A stretch of DNA of 64,000 nucleotides, taken from Archivesica marissinica. Its lineage: Eukaryota > Mollusca > Bivalvia > Venerida > Vesicomyidae. The translations under genes were made by a program, and so were the position numbers. Where the stretch lies: assembly GCA_014843695.1 (NCBI GenBank), contig CM026398.1:11851584-11915583 (forward strand). Reading direction: 5' to 3'. The notes beneath the pieces are model-generated. The model did no database searches, was not told the origin of the DNA, and worked only from the letters and a program-made list of their open reading frames with translations. This document shows, piece after piece, positions 47,346 through 59,531 of this stretch (its first letter is position 1; each line of letters opens with the position of its first letter).

Positions 47346-47685
47346 AGTAATCCATTGCCACGAGGGTGAGAATAGAGGCAATGTGGATTTAAGTGAAGGA
47401 CACCACAATCGTGGTTCTGACGATAGCTCCAACTCCGAACCTCTCGTTTGCAAGGGGCTCAAATTCCCAACCTCTCGTTTGCAAGGCGCTCAAACTCCCA
47501 ACCTCTCGTTTGCAAGGGGCTCAAATTCCCAACCTCTCATTTGCAAGGCGCTCAAACTCCCAACCTCTCGTTTGCAAGGCGCTCAAACTTCCAACCTCTT
47601 GTTTGCAAGGCTCTCAAACTCCGAATCTCTCGTTTGCAAGACAGGCACCGTATCCATTACACCACATAGCAAGTAAATAAAGTTT
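47346..47685 (-). mobile_element. SINE with its B-box region expanded as a 30-bp tandem repeat
   Basis: The minus-strand head (GTGGTGTAATGGATACGGTG) is tRNA-like, and the other end carries TCCATTGCCACGAGGGTGAG shared with family D. Between them CAACCTCTCGTTTGCAAGG repeats about seven times with a 30-bp period (47430-47640). This is the stretch from anticodon arm to T loop. Confidence 0.6.
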
Positions 47686-48324
47686 ATTCAATCTAGCTCT
47701 CCTTCGTAAGTCTTTGATATCCACCTGCTTGCTTGTGAAGACTACAGCAGATGTCTCTTCCCTTGCAGCTACAGCTTGGGGAGCAACTGGCGCTGTTAGA
47801 AAGGTTGGAGTCATAAATGATCCAACCAAAGTTTGGCAATGTTTCGCGAATATTCAGGTGGACTACTACCTTCCACATTAGCATCTGAAAATAAGCTCCG
47901 AGCACATGCAGCTGCAGGTTTGCATCTGTCGGTCACTGCAGAAGTGAGCATGTCTGTGTGACATTCATTGTTGAACTGTCCGAAGAAGGATAAGATGAAT
48001 GTGTATGCTGTTGCCCAGAGAATGATGAGCGTGGGACATGCACGTTTGCCCGAGTGCTTTATCGAGACCTGGTATGTCAATGAGTAAGTGCCGATATATT
48101 ATTCAAAGGGGGTGTGGATACCAAGAAGTTGACTGCTGCACTTTCTGGAGCTAAAGTCTTGATCTATATCGTTGAAGATATTGCCTTTCCAATTTCCATT
48201 TGAGAACTCTCATCCTCATTCTGATGCAAACATGGAGGCCTCATGCGATGACACGCCAGAAATGAAGACACATATCCATTAAGTATCATGCCATAATCTG
48301 TTGCACTCGACTTTTGCATACATA
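47686..48324. other. Non-repetitive island, coding status unclear
   Basis: Moderately long frames occur on both strands: minus 48080-47811 (90 codons, ends LWLDHL) and plus about 47986-48095 (ending FIETWYVNE near a GTAAGT). I recognise no family and cannot choose a strand. Confidence 0.3.
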
Positions 48325-51186
48325 CTATACTGGAATATGGTGGGGACGGTGGGTATTACATACTTTACTGGAATAGGGTGGGGATGGTGGGTGTTACATA
48401 CTTTACTGGAATATGGTGGGGACGGTGGTATTACATACTTTACTGGAATATGGTGGGGACGGTGGTATTACATACTTTACTGGAATATGGTGGGGACGGT
48501 GGTATTACATACTTTACTGGAATATGGTGGGGACGGTGGTATTACATACTATACTGGAATATGGTGGAGACGGTGGTATTACATACTATACTGGAATATG
48601 GTGGGGACGGTGGTATTACATACTTTACTGGAATATGGTGGGGACGGTGGTATTACATACTATACTGGAATAGGGTGGGGACGGTGTGTGTTACATACTT
48701 TACTGGAATAGGGTGGGGACGATGTGTGTTGCATACATTACTGGAATATGGTGGGGACGGTGGGTATTACATACTTTACTGGAATAGGGTGGGGATGGTG
48801 GGTGTTACATACTTTACTGGAATATGGTGGGGACGGTGGATGTTGCATACTTTACTGGAATATGGTGGGGACGGTGGGTGTTACATACTTTACTGGAATA
48901 TGGTGGGTGTTACATACTTTACTGGAATATGGTGGGGACGGTGGGTGTTACATACTTGACTGGAATATGGTGGGGACGGTGGATGTTGCATACTTTACTG
49001 GAATATGGTGGGGACGGTGGTGTTGCATACTATACTGGAATACGGTGGTGTTGCATACTTTACTGGAATATGGTGGGGACGGTGGATGTTGCATACTATA
49101 CTGGAATAGGGTGGGGACGGTGGATGTTGCATACTATACTGGAATAGGGTGGGGACGGTGGATGTTGCATACTATACTGGAATAGGGTGGGGACGGTGGA
49201 TGTTGCATACTATACTGGAATATCGTGGGGACGGTGGATGTTGCATACTTTACTGGAATATGGTGGGGACGGTGGTGTTGCATACTATACTGTAATAGGG
49301 TGGAGACGGTGGTGTTGCATACTATACTGTAATATGGTGGGGACGGTGGGTGTTACATACTATACTGGAATATGGTGGGGACGGTGGATGTTGCATACTT
49401 TACTGGAATATGGTGGGGACCGGAATATGGTGGGGATGGTGGTATTACATACTTTACTGGAATAGGGTGGGGATGGTGGGCGTTACATACTTTACTGGAA
49501 TATGGTGGGGACGGTGGGTGTTACATACTTTACTGGAATATGGTGGGGACGGTGGTATTACATACTTTACTGGAATATGGTGGGGACGGTGGTGTTACAT
49601 ACTTTACTGGAATATGGTGGGGACGGTGGATGGTACATACTATACTGGAATATGGTGGGGACAGTGGGTGTTGCAGACTTTACTGGAATAGGGTGGGGAC
49701 GGTGGATGTTACATACTATACTGGAATATGGTGGGGACGGTGGGTGTTACATACTTTACTGGAATATGGTGGGGACGGTGGGTGTTACATACTTTACTGG
49801 AATATGGTGGGGACCGGAATAGGGTGGGGACGGTGGGTGTTACATACTTTACTGGAATATGGTGGGGACAGTGGGTGTTGCATACTTTACTGGAATATGG
49901 TGGGGACCGGAATAGGGTGGGGACGGTGGGTGTTACATACTTTACTGGAATATGGTGGTGACAGTGGGTGTTGCATACTTTACTGGAATATGGTGGGGAC
50001 GGTGGTGTTGCATACTATACTGGAATACGGTGGTGTTGCATACTTTACTGGAATATGGTGGTGACAGTGGGTGTTGCATACTTTACTGGAATATGGTGGG
50101 GACGGTGGTATTACATACTTTACTGGAATAGGGTGGGGACGGTGGTATTACATACTATACTGGAATAGGGTGGGGACGGTGTGTGTTACATACTTTACTG
50201 GAATATGGTGGGGACGTGGTGTTACATACTTTACTGGAATATGGTGGGGACGGTGGTGTTGCATACTTAGGAATAGGTGGTGTTGCATACTTACTGGAAT
50301 ACGGTGGTGTTGCATACTTTACTGGAATATGGTGGGGACGTGGTGTTCATACTTTACTGGAATATGGGGGACGGTGGGTGTTACATACTTTACTGGAATA
50401 TGGTGGGGACGGTGGTGTTGCATACTATACTGGAATACGGTGGTGTTGCATACTTTACTGGAATACGGTGGTGTTGCATACTTTACTGGAATATGGTGGT
50501 GACAGTGGTGTTGCATACTTTACTGGAATATGGTGGGGACGGTGGGTGTTACATACTTTACTGGAATAGGGTGGGGACGGTGGGTGTTACATACTTTACT
50601 GGAATAGGGTGGGGACGGTGGTGTTGCATACTATACTGGAATACGGTGGTGTTGCATACTTTACTGGAATATGGTGGGGACGGTGGGCGTTACATACTTT
50701 ACTGTAATATGGTGGGGACGGTGGTGTTGCATACTATACTGGAATACGGTGGTGTTGCATACTATACTGGAATACGGTGGTGTTGCATACTTTACTGGAA
50801 TATGGTGGGGACGTGGGTATTGCATACTTACTGGAATAGGGTGGGGACGGTGGATGTTGCATACTTTACTGGAATATGGTGGGGACGGTGGATGTTGCAT
50901 ACTATACTGGAATACGGTGGTGTTGCATACTTTACTGGAATAGGGTGGGGACGGTGGGTGTTACATACTTTACTGGAATATGGTGGGGACGGTGGTGTTG
51001 CATACTATACTGGAATAGGGTGGGGACGGTGGGTGTTACATACTTTACTGGAATATGGTGGGGACGGTGGTGTTGCATACTTTACTGTAATATGGTGGGG
51101 ACGGTGGTGTTGCATACTTTACTGGAATAGGGTGGGGACGGTGGATGTTGCATACTTTACTGGAATATGGTGGGGACGGTGGATGT
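48325..51186. repeat. About 37-bp G-rich tandem array
   Basis: Units contain TACTGGAATATGGTGGGGAC and GGTGGTATTACATACTT, or GTTGCATACTA variants. Period varies from 21 to 39 bp through loss of GGTGGGGACGG. About 80 units. All long frames here are repeat-derived. Confidence 0.93.
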
Positions 51187-52695
51187 AAGTAATTAGTTCA
51201 CGGACATGTATTCAGAGGGTGGGGACTTACGGTGTGTGTAGAGAAATAGTCTGCGGACGTGTATGCAGAGAGTGGGGACTTACGGTGTGTGTGTAGAGAA
51301 ATAGTCTGCGGACGTGTATGCAGAGAGTGGGGACTTACGGTGTGTGTAGAGAAATAGTCTGCGGACGTGTATGCAGAGAGGGGACTTACGGTGTGTGTAG
51401 AGAAATAGTCTGCAGACGTGTATGCAGAGGGTGGGGACTTACGGTGTGTGTAGAGAAATAGTCTGCGGACGTGTATGCAGAGAGTGGGGACTTACGGTGT
51501 GTGTAGAGAAATAGTCTGCGGACGTGTATGCAGAGAGGGGACTTACGGTGTGTGTAGAGAAATAGTCTGCAGACGTGTATGCAGAGGGTGGGGACTTACG
51601 GTGTGTGTAGAGAAATAGTCTGCGGACGTGTATGCAGAGGGTGGGGACTTACGGTGTGTGCAGAGAAATAGTCCTCGGACTTGTATGCAGAGGGTGGGGA
51701 CTTACAGTGTGTGTAGAGAAATAGTCTGCAGACGTGTATGCAGAGGGTGGGGACTTACGGTGGGTGTAGAGAAATAGTCTGCGGACGTGTATGCAGAGGG
51801 TGGGGACTTACGGTGTATGCATAGGTTGGGGACTTACTGTGTAGGCAGAGGTTGGGGACTTACGGTGTATGCAGAGGTTGGGGACTTACTGTGTATGCAG
51901 AGGTTGGGGACTTACAGTGTATGCAGAGGGTGGGGACTTACAGTGTATGCAGAGGGTGGGGACTTACGGTGTATGCAGAAAAATAGTCTGCAGATGTGTA
52001 TGCAGATGGTGGGGACTTGCGGTGGGTGTAGAGAAATAGTCCTCGGACGTGTATGCAGAGGGTGGGGACTTACGGTGTATTCAGAGAAAGTCTGCGGATG
52101 TGTATGCAGAGGGTGGGGACTTATGGTGTGTGTAGAGAAATAGTCTGCGGATGTGTATGCAGAGGGTGGGGACTTATGGTGTGTGTAGAGAAATAGTCTG
52201 CGGATGTGTATGCAGAGGGTGGGGACTTATGGTGTGTGTAGAGAAATAGTCTGCGGTTGTGTATGCAGAGGGTGGGGACTTACGGTGTATGCAGATGGTG
52301 GGGACTTATGGTGTGTGTAGAGAATAGTCTGCGGACGTGTATGCAGAGGGTGGGGACTTATGGTGTGTGTAGAGAAATAGTCTGCGGATGTGTATGCAGA
52401 GGGTGGGGACTTATGGTGTGTGTAGAGAAATAGTCTGCGGACGTGTATGCATAGGGTGGGGACTTACGGTGGGTGTAGAGAAATAGTCCTCGGACGTGTA
52501 TGCAGAGGGTGGGGACTTACGGTGGGTGTAGAGAAATATTCTGCGGACGTGTATGCAGAGGGTGGGGACTTACGGTGGGTGTAGAGAAATAGTCTGCGGA
52601 CGTGTATGCAGTGGGTGGGGACGTACGGTGTGTGTAGAGAAATAGTCTGCGGACGTGTATGCAGTGGGTGTAGAGAAATAGTCTTCGGATGTGTA
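51187..52695. repeat. About 53-bp G-rich tandem array
   Basis: Units contain GTGGGGACTTACGGTGTGTG and TAGAGAAATAGTCTGCGGAC, then GTGTATGCAGAGG. Shorter units at 51800-51970 lack the middle part. The unit is unrelated to the preceding array apart from GGTGGGGAC. Confidence 0.92.
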
Positions 52696-52904
52696 TGCGT
52701 AATGTAAAAAAAAACTTTCAAAGCAATAAGTTTTGACGGTTTTTGAGAAATGATAATATTCGAGTTATTTTCACTCAAATATTTTACCATAATTCAAAAT
52801 CACTCTGGGAGTGGGGAGGGACTTCCTGTGGGTGTAGAAGTCACACACAGCACATGTTTTACCGGCAGTGGCTTTTAAGGAGATTACTATATAGAATTCT
52901 GTTT

Positions 52905-53075
52905 GCTTAAAGTTACAGTGACCTGCTTAGGACATATGGCAACTCTCCAGCTATTAATGGAGGAGGAAGACACCGGGTGCCCCACCGACAAGTATTTCAT
53001 CCAGGTAGAACCACTGGACAACCTCCTCACAGGAAAGCATTCAATATCTCCAGTGGGATTCGAACGTGAAGCACG
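52905..53075 (-). mobile_element. SINE-like repeat, family E, copy 1
   Basis: It shares CAGCTATTA, GGAGGAAGACACCGGGTGCC and GTAGAACCAC with 58179-58345. The minus strand opens with CGTTCGAATCCCACTGG, a B box-like sequence. Confidence 0.55.
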
Positions 53076-53232
53076 GAGGCCCATCACTGGAAAATGTAAT
53101 AAAAGAGTAAAAACAAAATCTTTCTACGTCCGATTGCTTACTACAAGTTGTAAATTCATATTTAATATAAATAAAGTGTTAAACAACAAAAACAGAACTA
53201 TGTACACTTTATACATGTAAGGGAGAAGTTTA

Positions 53233-53547
53233 CACAGTGAAACCCCTGTAAACCGAACAACCACCAGACCAGAGGAAATGTCTGGGTTAGAGGGGTATTC
53301 CATTTAGAGGGGTTTTTGTAGTGAGGTAGTTGTCTCCCAAGTCAACCCTGCAATGTTTAGAAGGTCGAGACATGTTCATAGTTTGGCAGTTAGTAACCAA
53401 CATTTTAAGTTTAAATTATGTTCGGTATTTGCAAGAGGGGTTCCGTTGTTTTTAAAAAAAATTTTTTACAATGAAACAAAGGGAAATTCGGAACCCAATA
53501 ATTTGTTTGGTTTGAAGGGAATTGCAGCTTAGAGGGGTTTCACTGTA
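53233..53547. mobile_element. pogo/Tigger-like MITE
   Basis: CAGTGAAACCCCT at 53235 and AGGGGTTTCACTG ending at 53545 are inverted, next to TA. CAGT(G)AAACC termini with TA targets are known for pogo/Tigger elements. Only non-coding sequence lies inside. Confidence 0.6.
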
Positions 53548-53666
53548 CATACAGAATGATATATAACTTACTCATAACAATACGGTCACCAGTAACACTG
53601 AATGCCTTCATTGCATCCGTCTCAATGCCACAACAAATTAAAAATGTAACAATAACAAAATATCAA

Positions 53667-53779
53667 TACTGGTTGGCAGCCCTTTTGAACTGTAAAAGAA
53701 ATGACGATGCAGCATCCAATATTTAAGTTGAGATTAAATAACGTTCTTTTGTTGACGGAAAAGGGCCGCCAACAAGTAC
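53667..53779. mobile_element. Small foldback element
   Basis: TACTGGTTGGCAGCCCTTTT and AAAAGGGCCGCCAACAAGTA form inverted arms around about 75 bp. A single similar arm occurs near 44620. The class is unknown. Confidence 0.5.
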
Positions 53780-54116
53780 TGTAAGCTTTAGTGTACGAAT
53801 GCGATGCAAATTAATGTCAAAGTTATAAATATAAAATGTTGATAGACTTGGGTAGCATTTTGTAATTCCCACTGAGTTGAGTAGATAATTTAGACTTGGG
53901 ACCACCGTCTTATACTAGAGTATAAGAGGAAACAAATAGGCTCAAAATGCTTGCGTTTGCTCACATGACATCAAGGTATTGTAACTAATACAAAATATAA
54001 CAACTTGTAACAATGTATTCATAACCCTGGGTTTAACTCTATGCACGCGAGCGGTGAAAATAACAGGGAAAGATGTCCAGGAATTCTATTAGAAATGTGT
54101 AACAACACCAATCTAA

Positions 54117-54258
54117 TGAATGTCCACGGCATATTTCCATGGAATGTCCACGGCATATTTCCATGGAATGTCCATGGCATATTTCCATGGAATGTCCACG
54201 GCATATTTCCATGGAATGTCCACGGCATATTTCCATGGAATGTCCATGGCATATTTCC
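54117..54258. repeat. 24-bp tandem repeat, six copies
   Basis: The unit is GTCCACGGCATATTTCCATG plus GAAT. CCATGG and near-palindromic pairing occur in each unit. Confidence 0.93.
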
Positions 54259-54317
54259 AGAGTTTTCAGTTACAAATAAGAATTATTGAATTGTCGTCTG
54301 CTACAATAAAGGGTTAA

Positions 54318-54715
54318 CCATGTTCGGTGTATGATGGTCACATTCCCGACAGAATGGCTATGACAGAGTTGACCATGTTTGGTGCATGGTCACATTCCAG
54401 ACAGAATGGCTATGACAGAGTTGACCATGTTCGGTGCATGGTCACATTCCCGACAGAATGACTGACAGGGTTGACCATGTTCGGTGCATGGTCACATTCC
54501 CGACAAAATGACTGACAGGGTTGACCATGTTCGGTGCATGGTGACATTCCAGACAGAATGGCTATGACAGGGTTGACCATGTTTGGTACATGGTCACATT
54601 CCCGACAGAATGGCTATGACAGAGTTGACCATGTTCGGTACATGGTCACATTCCAGACAGAATGGCTATGACAGGGTTGACCATGTTCGGTGCATGGTCA
54701 CATTCCCGACAGGAA
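54318..54715. repeat. About 52-bp tandem repeat, eight copies
   Basis: Units contain GTTGACCATGTTCGGTGCAT and GGTCACATTCCCGACAGAAT; some lack GCTAT. Confidence 0.92.
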
Positions 54716-54716
54716 T

Positions 54717-54848
54717 GGAACTAACTAAACCTTTGAGGAGAAGAATTATATAAGACTCTGTCTTCCATTCTAATCCTGTTTCTGTATTCTGATTATGCGT
54801 GAATATGTATTATATTGGGAAATAAAATATGTTTAAACTAACTAAACC
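54717..54848 (+). mobile_element. LINE 3'-end fragment
   Basis: It contains GAGGAGAAGAATTATATAAG and ends GAAATAAAATATGTTTAAAC, resembling 41705-41845. It is non-coding and 5'-truncated. Confidence 0.4.
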
Positions 54849-55091
54849 TGGCCATAATATCCAATCCACAAACCAAATAATTAGTCTTTTCTAATGCCAT
54901 TATAAATTATCTGGAATCCGAGACATTTGCTCCCACCTCCTCGGTTCAATGGATAGGTAAATTCTGTCTATGTACATGGGTACCAGTAATGTGTAACAGT
55001 GTATATATTGTACCGGTGTATGTACAGCTATTCACAATGTACGTTGTGTACAGCTATTTCCGTGATTTACACATCACACTTATTAACAAAG

Positions 55092-55220
55092 CACTTAAAT
55101 TAACAAAGCACTTAAATTAACATAACAAGCACTTAAATTAACAAGCACTTAAATTAACATAACAAGCACTTAAATTAACAAGCACTTAAATTAACAAGCA
55201 CTTAAATTAACAAGCACTTT
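55092..55220. repeat. 16-bp AT-rich tandem repeat
   Basis: AACAAGCACTTAAATT and AACATAACAAGCACTTAAATT variants recur about eight times. Confidence 0.9.
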
Positions 55221-56194
55221 TGTAATGATAATAGAATACTAAACAAGGCTTGGAAACGCAAGCAAAATCTGTTAAATAAGTAAAATTCAACAAGGAAATA
55301 TTTGTAAAATCAATGGATGCTCCCATATATATGAATAAAAAAAGTACAAAAAATGAAAGGGCCATAACTCATGAAAGATTAGTGGAACGCGCCATTATGC
55401 TCGGTAATCCTGAGAAGCGTCACTGATTTCCGGCCAGTGGTTGCTGAGAATTAGCGCAAAAAAGAATAGCAAGAGGAATGGAATCAAAGGGCAATAACTC
55501 AATGAAAAATCAGTCAAGTCCGTATGCACCACTAGTGTCTAATGTTTATTTGATCGGTTTACATCAAACTTGGTTTTTTAACCCGCAGTGCTAATTCCTA
55601 AATGCGTGACCTGGATTATTTGAGCTATATTTTGCCAATGAAAATTTTGCGCGATTTACTTTTGCGTTTGTCTGCAATTTCTGCTTGTTTGGAATATTGG
55701 GGGGGGGGGGGATTGGAGCTAGGTGTGTCCCAGCCTCCGATAGCCACTAAATAAATAGATGGCAATGTTCTTGTTCTTCTACCGTCATGTTCTATGACTC
55801 ACCAACACATATATATGGAAATATTTGGCTACACATCTCAATCGAAACAAAAGGTATGAGATATAAAAACAAATGTTTCACACAGTGAAGAGGTGAAACC
55901 TACGTACAGTAGTGGGATATGAATGTGCCAGTAGTACTACCAAATCCTCTACGGTAACTAGACCCCTTGCCGAGATACAGCTAGTTACAGATAGGATGTC
56001 ACATTTGACTCCACTGTTGACCTTAATTTTGAGGTACGGCAATATAATATACACACAACACATTGCATGATTCCAAACAACAATAGGAACTAGAGAAGAC
56101 TAGCAAAGTGGTTTCCACAATTCTGGCCCACAATGGTTTGTGAACAACACTAACAACGAGAGCACGCCAATCTGGGCCCATTTTCTTTGGTCTG
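55221..56194. other. Gene-free region with poly(G)
   Basis: A G tract of about 12 lies near 55700. GGGCCATAACTCATGAAAGA and GGGCAATAACTCAATGAAAA suggest a dispersed repeat. There is no gene. Confidence 0.35.
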
Positions 56195-56436
56195 TTAACC
56201 CTTTTAACACCACAGACCTCTCAATAGGCTTACAAAAAGTGTAGATCCAGATGAGCCGTCTCGTGACGAGCCGTCTCATCAGGATCTGCACTTTTTGCTA
56301 GTAATATTACTATTTTTAGACAAAAATTACCCATTTTCATAAATGAACTGGTCCAAATGTAATTTTCTTATTAATTTATTGGTCTGAAAATATCATGCAC
56401 CAGTCCATGTCAGTTACTTGGTGTTGAATGAGTTAA
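56195..56436 (+). mobile_element. piggyBac-like MITE, family 2, copy 2
   Basis: TTAA at 56195 and 56433, termini CCCTTTTAACACCA and GTGTTGAATGAG. The internal palindrome (GAGCCGTCTCGTGACGAGCC) is retained. Confidence 0.72.
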
Positions 56437-56509
56437 TGGAGAAAAAAGTTTGGTTTCAAGTGTCGTTCATGAGATAAACTTCTAACTAAGCTACAATTTG
56501 GGGGAATTA

Positions 56510-56715
56510 ACACAGTGCAGGAAGCTCATTCAACACAAGTTCCCTCTAGCTACACACCTGCAGCACCTGAGAACAGTGCAGGAAGCTCATTAAACACAAG
56601 TTCCCTCTAGCTACACACCTGCAGCACCTGAGAACAGTGCAGGAAGCTCATTCAACACAAGTTCCCTCTAGCTACACACCTGCAGCACCTGAGAACAGTG
56701 CAGGAAGCTTCTTCA
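56510..56715. repeat. 61-bp tandem repeat, about 3.4 copies
   Basis: GGAAGCTCATTCAACACAAG recurs every 61 bp from 56520. The last copy diverges. Confidence 0.92.
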
Positions 56716-57095
56716 ACCAAAGTCACTATCTAGATACACGCCTGTAGCCTCAAAGAAACAGAGCATGAAGTTATACGCGGGTATATGTCAGCACCATCTA
56801 AATCTGTATACACTATTTTACACACAAAGTATGTGAACATGACATGTAGAATGGCTAGTATGAAGTGATGAGGAAATTTACACATTCTTCAATATACGAT
56901 CAAATGGTAGATGTTTGGTCTATACATGTGTATTATATAGAGAGAGAGACATGTGCTGCCCTAGGTTATCATGCAATGAAATAGCACATAAATAATTGTG
57001 AAGCATGGCTCCATGTTCAAGCCTTACAAATGGAAGAGTATAAACACACGCAACCAGTCTACAATTACATGTATTCATATTAGTTTACATGTAAC

Positions 57096-57440
57096 CATCA
57101 GTAACCAGTCTGTCGATGTATCATGTAACCAGTCTGTAGAAGTATCATGTAACCATCAGTAACCAGTCTGTAGAAGTATCATGTGACCATCAGTAACCAG
57201 TCTGTAGATATATCATGTAACCTGTAGATGTATCATGTAACCAGTCTGTAGATGTATCATGTAACCTGTAGATGTATCATGTAACCAGTCTGTAGATGTA
57301 TCATGTAACCTGTAGATGTATCATGTAACCAGTCTGTAGATGTATCATGTAACCAGTCTGTAGATGTATCATGTAACCAGTCTGTAGATGTATCATGTAA
57401 CCAGTCTGTAGATGTATCATGTAACCAGTCTGTAGATTTA
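57096..57440. repeat. 24-bp tandem repeat with partial units
   Basis: ATGTATCATGTAACCAGTCT plus GTAG recurs; some units lack CAGTCTGTA. A 45-bp doublet with ACACTTAATATATATACATG follows at 57525-57612. Confidence 0.9.
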
Positions 57441-57968
57441 TCACATATATAATTGTGACTATATGGAGTTATAAGGCCTACAACGTATAATTTTAAACAA
57501 AATAGAATCTTTTAACCAAAATCACTTGCACTTAATATATATACATGTAAGCTTTGTGTATATAACACACTTAATATATATACATGTAAGCTTTGTGTAT
57601 ATAACACACTTAATAACTGAAACTATCATACATGATTCTTACACGCCATATCGCTAGGCATTTATGAAGTCATAACAATTTCCGAAAATCCGCAATATCT
57701 CGCGTCTTATTTCATAACGTAATGTCCGTGAGCGCTGATTCAGTCATAGAGTAAACAATTGTGACATTATTTGACACGTGTATTTCATCTATTATTGACG
57801 ATTGCTGTGTACAAGTAAATGCATGAGAGTTGTTTAGTTGGCTGCTAAATAGCACACATATTGATTTAATTTCTAGCAATGGTGCATACATATATTGTTT
57901 TATGTACCTTTTGTACATTTACAAACATTACATTCTATGTAACAGAGACGTTTGTTTGTTTCTGGAGT
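57441..57968. other. Gene-free AT-rich region
   Basis: Apart from the doublet at 57525-57612 I see nothing identifiable. Confidence 0.35.
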
Positions 57969-58178
57969 TTAACCCTTTCAACACCACAGACCTCTAAATA
58001 GGCTTACAAAAAGTGTAGATCCAGGATCTGCACTTTTTGCCAGTAATATTACTATTTTAGACAAAATTACCCATTTTGATAAATGAACTGGTCCAAATAT
58101 AATTTTCGTATTAATTTATTGGTCTAAAAACTGATCATGGACCAGTCCATTTCAGTTACTTGGTGTTGAATGGGTTAA
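57969..58178 (+). mobile_element. piggyBac-like MITE, family 2, copy 3, palindrome deleted
   Basis: TTAA ends and termini match the family. The central palindrome is missing: GTAGATCCAG joins directly to GATCTGCAC, a loss of about 32 bp between two CAG triplets. Confidence 0.75.
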
Positions 58179-58345
58179 AGCCACACCGACGGTTTAGGTC
58201 ATACGCCGACTCTCCAGCTATTACTGGTGGAGGAAGACCCCGGGTGCCCCTCCGAGCAGTATTTAATGCACAGGCGGGCACCTGGGTAGAACCACCGACC
58301 TTCCACAAGCCAGCTGGCGAGGTGCAAGCGACCATAGCCACTCGG
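58179..58345 (-). mobile_element. SINE-like repeat, family E, copy 2
   Basis: It directly follows the MITE's TTAA and contains TCATACGCCGACTCTCCAGC, CCCCGGGTGCCCCTCC and GGTAGAACCACCGACCTTCC. Short frames on both strands are by-products. Confidence 0.55.
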
Positions 58346-58699
58346 CCATGGAAGCCCCTGGAACAGATTGAAATATTCACTTATTGGGGTCCAGAAATAT
58401 GGCATGTATGACTAATTTACAAGATGCACGAAGAATGACAATAAAGCGGAACGTAGTCAATGGAAATACAAACGTGGAAGATGCTACATCAAGCTGGTCC
58501 ATAATATTAATTGTGTCGACAAAATGGAGAAATGTGTGCATTACCCTGATGATTCAGAAGAGCTGTTGCTAAGCACTGAGGACAACATAAACACATCAGG
58601 TGCTTGTAATATTCCGTAGATATGAATAACTCTTGAAACAAAACTTACAAATATAACACTGAAAGCAGATTAGCACAGAGTTTGTCACCTCGAGGAAAA

Positions 58700-58870
58700 C
58701 TCATTAATACATACAGGTCACGGCATGGATGCGCGCCTGGATAGAACCACTGACCTGTCAAGCCAGCTGGATAGATTCCTCGCCAAGATTTAACCCCCCA
58801 GTGCTCAGTGGGATTGGAACGTTGTGAGGGGCAAGTGATTTGAACCGAACGACACTAAGCACTCAGCCAG
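58700..58870 (-). mobile_element. SINE-like repeat, family E, copy 3, diverged
   Basis: It shares CTGGATAGAACCACTGACCT, AGCCAGCTGG and CAGTGGGATTGGAACG with the other copies. Confidence 0.45.
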
Positions 58871-59145
58871 CAGATTGTGTTGTACGTTTCGGAAGGTTAC
58901 AATAAAGTACAGATATCACCCTATACAACTGGATACAACAACTCGACTTAATTGTGAACTGTTGATACAGCGCGCGTGCAAATCCACTGAAATAACTGGA
59001 CGTGTGCCACGTTGTCTTTCCTAGCACAAGTTTATGCAATGAAAATACGAAAATCTATGGAAAAATCTCAACACGCCACCAGTGATTTCAATAGATTTCT
59101 GTGTTAGGCTGTACGAATGTACAACATTAGTTTAATTGCTGTTGT

Positions 59146-59440
59146 GACCTCATTCCCGATGGAATCTCGTGACCTCATTCCCGATGGAATCTCATGACCT
59201 CATTCCCGATGGAATCTCATGACCTCATTCCTGATGGAATCCCGTGAACTCATTCCCGATGGAATCTCGTGACCTCATTCCCGATGGAATCCATCGCCAG
59301 GAGCGAGAAAGAGACTAGGCAATGTTGAATTTAAGTTCCTTGCCTAATTAGTGTACGATCGTTAACGGCAACAGCTGGGTGCGACCTCCAGGCCTCTCAC
59401 ACCTGAAGCCATCGTGCTACCACTGTACAACCACGTTTAC
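59146..59440 (-). mobile_element. SINE family D copy with a 25-bp internal tandem expansion
   Basis: GACCTCATTCCCGATGGAAT occurs six times at 25-bp spacing (59146, 59171, 59196, 59221, 59246, 59271). In other copies of this SINE the segment occurs once. The remainder (CATCGCCAGGAGCGAG, TTGCCTAATTAG, CACACCTGAAGCC) matches family D in order. Confidence 0.65.
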
Positions 59441-59531
59441 ATAGGGTGGATACAACGTAACATTTTGATTGATATATCACATTCAATAACTAATATAATT
59501 ATCGAATAATTAACTTGTTTTTAACAATAAT

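Noticed and set aside
48301..51188. Many Gly/Trp/Tyr-rich frames up to 303 codons
   Set aside because: Derived from the G-rich 37-bp array; no unique sequence.
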